The position numbers were made by a program, and so were the translations under genes. The notes under the pieces are model-generated. The model saw only the letters and a program-made list of their open reading frames with translations, was not told where the DNA came from and searched no databases. Below, in pieces: positions 60,605 to 64,000 of a stretch of DNA of 64,000 nucleotides. This DNA is from Bradyrhizobium sp. NDS-1 (GTDB taxonomy: Bacteria > Pseudomonadota > Alphaproteobacteria > Rhizobiales > Xanthobacteraceae). The stretch lies in assembly GCF_032918005.1 (NCBI RefSeq), contig NZ_CP136628.1, forward strand, positions 434,001 through 498,000. Reading direction: 5' to 3'. How positions within the stretch are numbered: position 1 is the first letter of the stretch; the number at the start of each line of letters is the position of its first letter.

Positions 60605-61561
60605 CTAACGCTGGCGCCTGCGCCAGTCGCTCGGGCTCTCGCCGGTCAGCTTGCGGAACGCCGCCGCGAACGCCGTCTGCGAGGCATAGCCGAGCGCCGC
60701 CGCGATCGCGGCGACCGTCTCGTCGCCCTCGCGCAGCATCTTCATGGCCTGCTCGAGCCGGTGCTGGCGCAGCCAGGCATGCGGAGACAGGCCGGTGCTT
60801 TCCTTGAACGCACGGCAGAAGTGAAAGCGCGACAGGCCCGCATCGGATGCCAGCGCATCCAGCGAGACGTCCGCGTCGCTGTCCGACCGCAAGCGTTCGA
60901 TCGCACGGAGCAGGATCTTCGGCGATAAGCCGCCCACGGTCGGCTCGAAACTGGTTGGCGAGCCGGTATGCGCAGCCAGAAGGCGCGTGGCCAGAAGATC
61001 CGTCAGCTGATGCCGGAACAAGGTGTCCAGGGCTCCATTGCCTTGCAACGTGTCTGCCGCGCTCAGGATCAGTCGCGAGGTGATGGGGTCGGGATGTGCG
61101 GTTCGCTCCAGCAGGTCGGCCGGTCCGACCTGGGCCTCGTCGGCAACGCGCTTCAGGATTGCGTCGGGAAGATACAGCTGAACCACGTCGACGGGCTTTG
61201 GAATATCCCACCTGGAGCTCGATCCTTCCGGGATGATGATCAGGACTCCCGGCCGAAACGTGCCGATCGCGACCGATCGTCCCGACCGCCGCTCCATGCG
61301 CTGCATCATGCCGTTATACGCCATGATCACGTGGTGGCTCATGGGCTCGACGACGTCGTGCAGCGGATCATGTCGCCAGTGCGCGAGGCCGGCACCGGAG
61401 GCGTCCAGCGCCATGCGAAACGGCTCGGTTCTGAGCACGCGCGCCATCTCCGCACCGGCGGCGCGCCGTTCGGAATGCGAGCTGTCGTCCGGCTGCGCAC
61501 GAGGTGCGGGGGGTGCGCCCTGCTGCGAGACATCGCGCATGGGAGCAGTGTTTCCGGTCAT
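60605..61561 (-). CDS. AraC-family transcriptional regulator
   Basis: 318 residues. The C-terminal double helix-turn-helix is canonical: VSLDALASDAGLSRFHFCRAFKESTGLSPHAWLRQHRLEQAMKMLREGDETVAAIAAALGYASQTAFAAAFRKLTGESPSDWRR. The N-terminal 200 residues form a cupin-like effector region (IGTFRPGVLIIIPEGSSSRWDIPKPVDVVQLYLPDAILKRV). It precedes a small gene, an NDH-2-like oxidoreductase and an MBL hydrolase on the same strand, which are its most likely targets. Ligand unknown. Confidence 0.92.
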   Translation of the reverse strand: MTGNTAPMRDVSQQGAPPAPRAQPDDSSHSERRAAGAEMARVLRTEPFRMALDASGAGLAHWRHDPLHDVVEPMSHHVIMAYNGMMQRMERRSGRSVAIGTFRPGVLIIIPEGSSSRWDIPKPVDVVQLYLPDAILKRVADEAQVGPADLLERTAHPDPITSRLILSAADTLQGNGALDTLFRHQLTDLLATRLLAAHTGSPTSFEPTVGGLSPKILLRAIERLRSDSDADVSLDALASDAGLSRFHFCRAFKESTGLSPHAWLRQHRLEQAMKMLREGDETVAAIAAALGYASQTAFAAAFRKLTGESPSDWRRRQR

Positions 61562-61801
61562 GGCATGGCTCCTTTCGGATCGCGTCAGGATTCCGATCAG
61601 TCGCCCGTATTTGTACGGACCGGCGGCGTTCTATTCCCTGCGAGCGAGGGCGTATTGCCTGAAGCGGCCGTGTTTTGTCTGATCCTGCTCCAAGCGGCGC
61701 TTTCGCAAATGCGCCGGTCTCATCCCATCGACCGTCTTGCTGCCGCAGCCAAATCGGCGCACCCTGCCGCCCCGGTTGATTTGCCTGCAAGGTTCTTTTC
61801 G

Positions 61802-62854
61802 ATGATGACCGCATCCAAGGCCTTCATTGCTTTCTGCCTGCTCGCGCTGGTCGGCACGGTGCTGGTGATCGGCCCGGCGGAGCTGCGCCGTCTGCTCCCG
61901 GACGGGACAAAGACCACAATCGCCGCCAGGCCGGAGACCAAGGTCGAAGCCAAGTCCGAAGCAAAGGCCGAGCTCAAGCCGGAGCCGAAACCGGAAGCGC
62001 CGAAGCCGGACCAGCCGAAGCTTGCCGCCGCCGCGCCGCCCGCGCCTGCAGCAGTGGCGGCCCCGGCGCCCGAGCCGAAGACCGGCGCGCTGGTCGAGAT
62101 TCAGAAGCAGGTCGCGGCGCTGCCCGATCTCGCGCCGGTCAAGCCGCCGCCGGCGGTCGCCGACACCGGCCTCCGTTTCGACGTCGCCCGGGTCGACGAT
62201 CGCGGCGAGGCCGCGGTGATTGCCGGCGTGGCCGCGCCGGGTGCAAAGGTCGAGCTGCTGCGCGACGGCAAGCCACTCGACACAGCGGTGGCCGACGCCT
62301 CGGGCCAGTTCGTGATGACCCCGCCGCAGCTTCCCTCCGGTTCCTATGAATTGACGCTCCGGGCCAGGGCGCCGGATGGCACGGTCACGCAGTCCGGCCG
62401 CACCATGCCGGTCACCATCGCCGAAGCGGCGCCGCCGCCCGCGCGTCCGGGACCGGTCGCGAGGCAAGAGTCGAAGCAAGCCGAGAAGGTGGATGACAAG
62501 GCGGATGTCGTGGCGGCGCTGCCCTCGGGCGCGCCGCATCTTGCCTCTGCTCCCGACAGGGCTGCTTCCCGGCCGAAATTGACCGGCGCGCCGAAACCCA
62601 AGGTCACGGCGCGGGCGCCCGCGGCGACGACGGTGGCATCGGCCTCGCCGGCGGACGCGCTGCAGGCCGCGCCATTGGAGGCAGGCGGCAGCCGGGTGAT
62701 CTCCCGCGGCGACAGCCTGTGGGCGCTCAGCCGGCTCGCCTATGGCGACGGCGCCCGCTACGCCGTCATCTTCAACGCCAACCGCGGCAAGATCCACAAC
62801 CCCAATCTGATCTATCCCGGCCAGACCTTTGTGATGCCGCAGAAGCCGGAGTGA
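61802..62854 (+). CDS. LysM-domain protein with Ig-like segment
   Basis: 350 residues, starting MMTASKAFIAFCLLALVGTVLVIGPAELRRLL, a signal anchor. A long Lys/Glu/Pro/Ala-rich linker (residues 45-110) leads to a bacterial Ig-like segment (LRFDVARVDDRGEAAVIAGVAAPGAKVELLRDGKPLDTAVADASGQFVMTPPQLPSGSYELTLRA). A second disordered linker is followed by a C-terminal LysM: VISRGDSLWALSRLAYGDGARYAVIFNANRGKIHNPNLIYPGQTFVMP. It probably binds peptidoglycan in the periplasm, tethered to the inner membrane. The charged linker would span the periplasm. Monocistronic. Confidence 0.9.
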   Translation: MMTASKAFIAFCLLALVGTVLVIGPAELRRLLPDGTKTTIAARPETKVEAKSEAKAELKPEPKPEAPKPDQPKLAAAAPPAPAAVAAPAPEPKTGALVEIQKQVAALPDLAPVKPPPAVADTGLRFDVARVDDRGEAAVIAGVAAPGAKVELLRDGKPLDTAVADASGQFVMTPPQLPSGSYELTLRARAPDGTVTQSGRTMPVTIAEAAPPPARPGPVARQESKQAEKVDDKADVVAALPSGAPHLASAPDRAASRPKLTGAPKPKVTARAPAATTVASASPADALQAAPLEAGGSRVISRGDSLWALSRLAYGDGARYAVIFNANRGKIHNPNLIYPGQTFVMPQKPE

Positions 62855-62906
62855 GGGGTCACGCCTTCCCGCGAGCGCAGGACTGTCGCTTACGATTTTG
62901 CCTGTG

Positions 62907-62950
62907 GCCATCCTTCGAGACGCCCGCCTTTGGCGGGCCCTCAGGATGAG
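62907..62950. repeat. REP-like element, family E (copy 2)
   Basis: Reverse of the 4628-4672 element: GCCATCCTTCGAGACGCCCG, hairpin GCC-TTT-GGC, GGGCCCTCAGGATGAG. Confidence 0.75.
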
Positions 62951-62994
62951 GACCGGGGTGCGCGGCACGTTTCAACGGCCCGGTGCCAGTTAGC

Positions 62995-63037
62995 CTCACC
63001 CTGAGGGACCGCGAAGCGGTCGTCTCGAAGGGCGAGG
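62995..63037. repeat. REP-like element, family E variant (copy 3)
   Basis: CTCACCCTGAGGGACCGCGA...GCGGTCGTCTCGAAGGGCGAGG. It faces copy 2, 44 bases away, so the two form a larger inverted arrangement of the BIME kind. Confidence 0.65.
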
Positions 63038-63178
63038 CGTGCGCTCAGGCCGCCGCCGGGCGCCCGGTGAAGCCAGTCTCCCGCGACGCTTTGCCCTGTG
63101 TCTCTGCGGAACAATTGGTTCCCTCGCGAGTCATGTCGATGCGGCGCAGTGCGCCGCTGGCGCCGGGAGGAGGCCGAA

Positions 63179-64000
63179 TTGGTCAGGTCAGCGGTCGTGT
63201 CGGGACGCATGCGACTGGCGCTTGCTGGCGCGGCGCTCCTGATTGCGTCAGTGCTGGTGCCTGAGAGAGCCGAGGCGCAGTTCGGATTGCGCGGCGGTCC
63301 GCTTGGCGTTGCGCGTTTCGCCGTCGGTCACGTGATCGGCATGTCGCGACTGCGCCATTCCCGCATGGCGGTGCGGGGCGGTCGATACCGCTCCGCTGCG
63401 CTGAGGTCGCAAGATCCGCGCGGCGCCGAGCGCGGTCAGGCCGCGAACCCTTACGTGATGCGCGCGGCGCTCACGGCGCAGGCTGCGCTGGCGGGCTGGC
63501 AGGGCGGCCGCCGGGCGCAAGGCTGGTGGCGCCATCCCGATGGCAGCTATGGCTGGGTCGGCCCGGTGTTCTGGCCGTTCGCGCATGATGACCTCACCAA
63601 TGCCGTCGTCCTCGGCGATGCGACCAGTCTCTCGCTCTATGGCTATGGCGACATCTATGCCGCGATCTTCGCGCCCTATGCGGCGACCGAGCTCGCGGCC
63701 TACACCGCGCCGCAAGGCCGGCGTGGACGACGCGTCCCCACCGCGGAAATCCTGTGCGAGGCCAGCGACAGCGGCGGTCTGCCGGTCGAGCGCATCGCTG
63801 CTGCCGTGACGCCGAACGAATTGCAGCGCACCGCGCTCGACGAGCTCGCATCCGCCTGGATCAATGCGCGCGACACCATCCGCGCGGCGTGCCCGGCGCA
63901 GGCCCCCGCCAATGCGGCGGAGCGCCTCGGCCTGATGCGCGAACGTGTCGAGGCCATGATCAAGGCCATCGACGCGGTCGCGCCGCCGCTGGCGAAGTTC
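63179..64000 (+). CDS. LTXXQ-motif (Spy/CpxP-like) exported protein, truncated by window end
   Basis: At least 274 residues; no stop before 64000. The best start is TTG 63179, with GGAGGAGG five bases upstream, giving MVRSAVVSGRMRLALAGAALLIASVLVPERAEA, a Sec signal cleaved before QFG. ATG 63209 is the alternative but has no ribosome site. The mature part has WRHPDGSYGWVGPVFWPFAHDDLTNAVVLG, YGYGDIYAAIFAPYA, and a helix AAAVTPNELQRTALDELASAWINARDTIRAACP, then LGLMRERVEAMIKAIDAVAPPLAKF, the LTxxQ-type periplasmic pattern. Homologues are stress-linked chaperone-like periplasmic proteins. The C-terminal end lies outside the window. Confidence 0.75.
   Translation, partial: MVRSAVVSGRMRLALAGAALLIASVLVPERAEAQFGLRGGPLGVARFAVGHVIGMSRLRHSRMAVRGGRYRSAALRSQDPRGAERGQAANPYVMRAALTAQAALAGWQGGRRAQGWWRHPDGSYGWVGPVFWPFAHDDLTNAVVLGDATSLSLYGYGDIYAAIFAPYAATELAAYTAPQGRRGRRVPTAEILCEASDSGGLPVERIAAAVTPNELQRTALDELASAWINARDTIRAACPAQAPANAAERLGLMRERVEAMIKAIDAVAPPLAKF

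Larger units (their letters stand above)
62855..63178. other. Intergenic region with two REP copies
   Basis: 324 bases carrying the inverted REP pair at 62907-62950 and 62995-63037 and then the promoter region of the truncated gene at the window end. No protein gene supported. Confidence 0.5.

Overview
The window reads as chromosomal DNA of a high-GC alphaproteobacterium, most likely Bradyrhizobium or a close relative such as Rhodopseudomonas. Grounds are the strong GC bias at third codon positions, the gene families and their order, and palindromic intergenic repeats of a kind I associate with Bradyrhizobium. This assignment is inference; no rRNA or species marker is present. I see no phage, transposase, integrase or CRISPR array. 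The only RNA gene I can support firmly is tRNA-Ser(CGA).

Layout. 0-5 kb: a DMT exporter, a RimJ-type acetyltransferase, the rplU-rpmA ribosomal operon with a clear terminator, a ROK-family protein and tRNA-Ser. 5-15 kb: a PaoABC-like molybdenum aldehyde oxidoreductase operon (minus strand) preceded by a marR gene and a palindromic operator; a LysR gene divergent from an aldo/keto reductase; a SnoaL-like exported protein; a DUF2157/GDYXXLXY membrane pair; a second DMT transporter. 15-37 kb: a dense signalling region with a degenerate REC-EAL protein, a HisKA-like/LuxR protein lacking the phospho-acceptor His, an orphan HPt, two tandem Crp/Fnr paralogues, stand-alone receivers, a chemosensory operon (hybrid cheA, cheW, cheY, cheR, a PilZ-like gene; no cheB), a FixJ-like regulator, a 1197-residue hybrid histidine kinase coupled to a receiver, and a methyl-accepting chemotaxis protein. 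37-44 kb: a GntR-controlled locus encoding an NMT1-type ABC importer, an IlvD/Edd sugar-acid dehydratase, an RraA-like aldolase and a Tat-exported gluconolactonase-type protein. 44-64 kb: oligopeptidase B, an MBOAT/SGNH-like acylation pair, serine-glyoxylate aminotransferase, a nuclease-fold protein, a large unknown protein, a pseudo-caspase, an orphan efflux adaptor, several very small genes, a beta-propeller lactonase, an MBL hydrolase, an NDH-2-like oxidoreductase, an AraC regulator, a LysM protein, and an LTXXQ-family protein cut by the window end.

How genes work together. The GntR locus reads as one catabolic unit. A lactone could be opened outside the cytoplasm and the acid imported by the ABC system. 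IlvD/Edd would dehydrate it to a 2-keto-3-deoxy acid, which the RraA-like aldolase would cleave. A perfect 26-bp palindrome between gntR and the transporter is the likely operator. The che operon, the MCP and the surrounding receivers form a chemosensory/two-component network in which several members have lost catalytic residues (EAL, REC, HisKA). These look like binding or scaffold proteins.

The most unusual items are the pseudo-caspase with Tyr-Ser in place of His-Cys, the complete sugar-acid locus with its palindrome, the run of degenerate signalling proteins with a perfect TGTGA-N6-TCACA site upstream of the EAL gene, and three genes of 40-58 codons.
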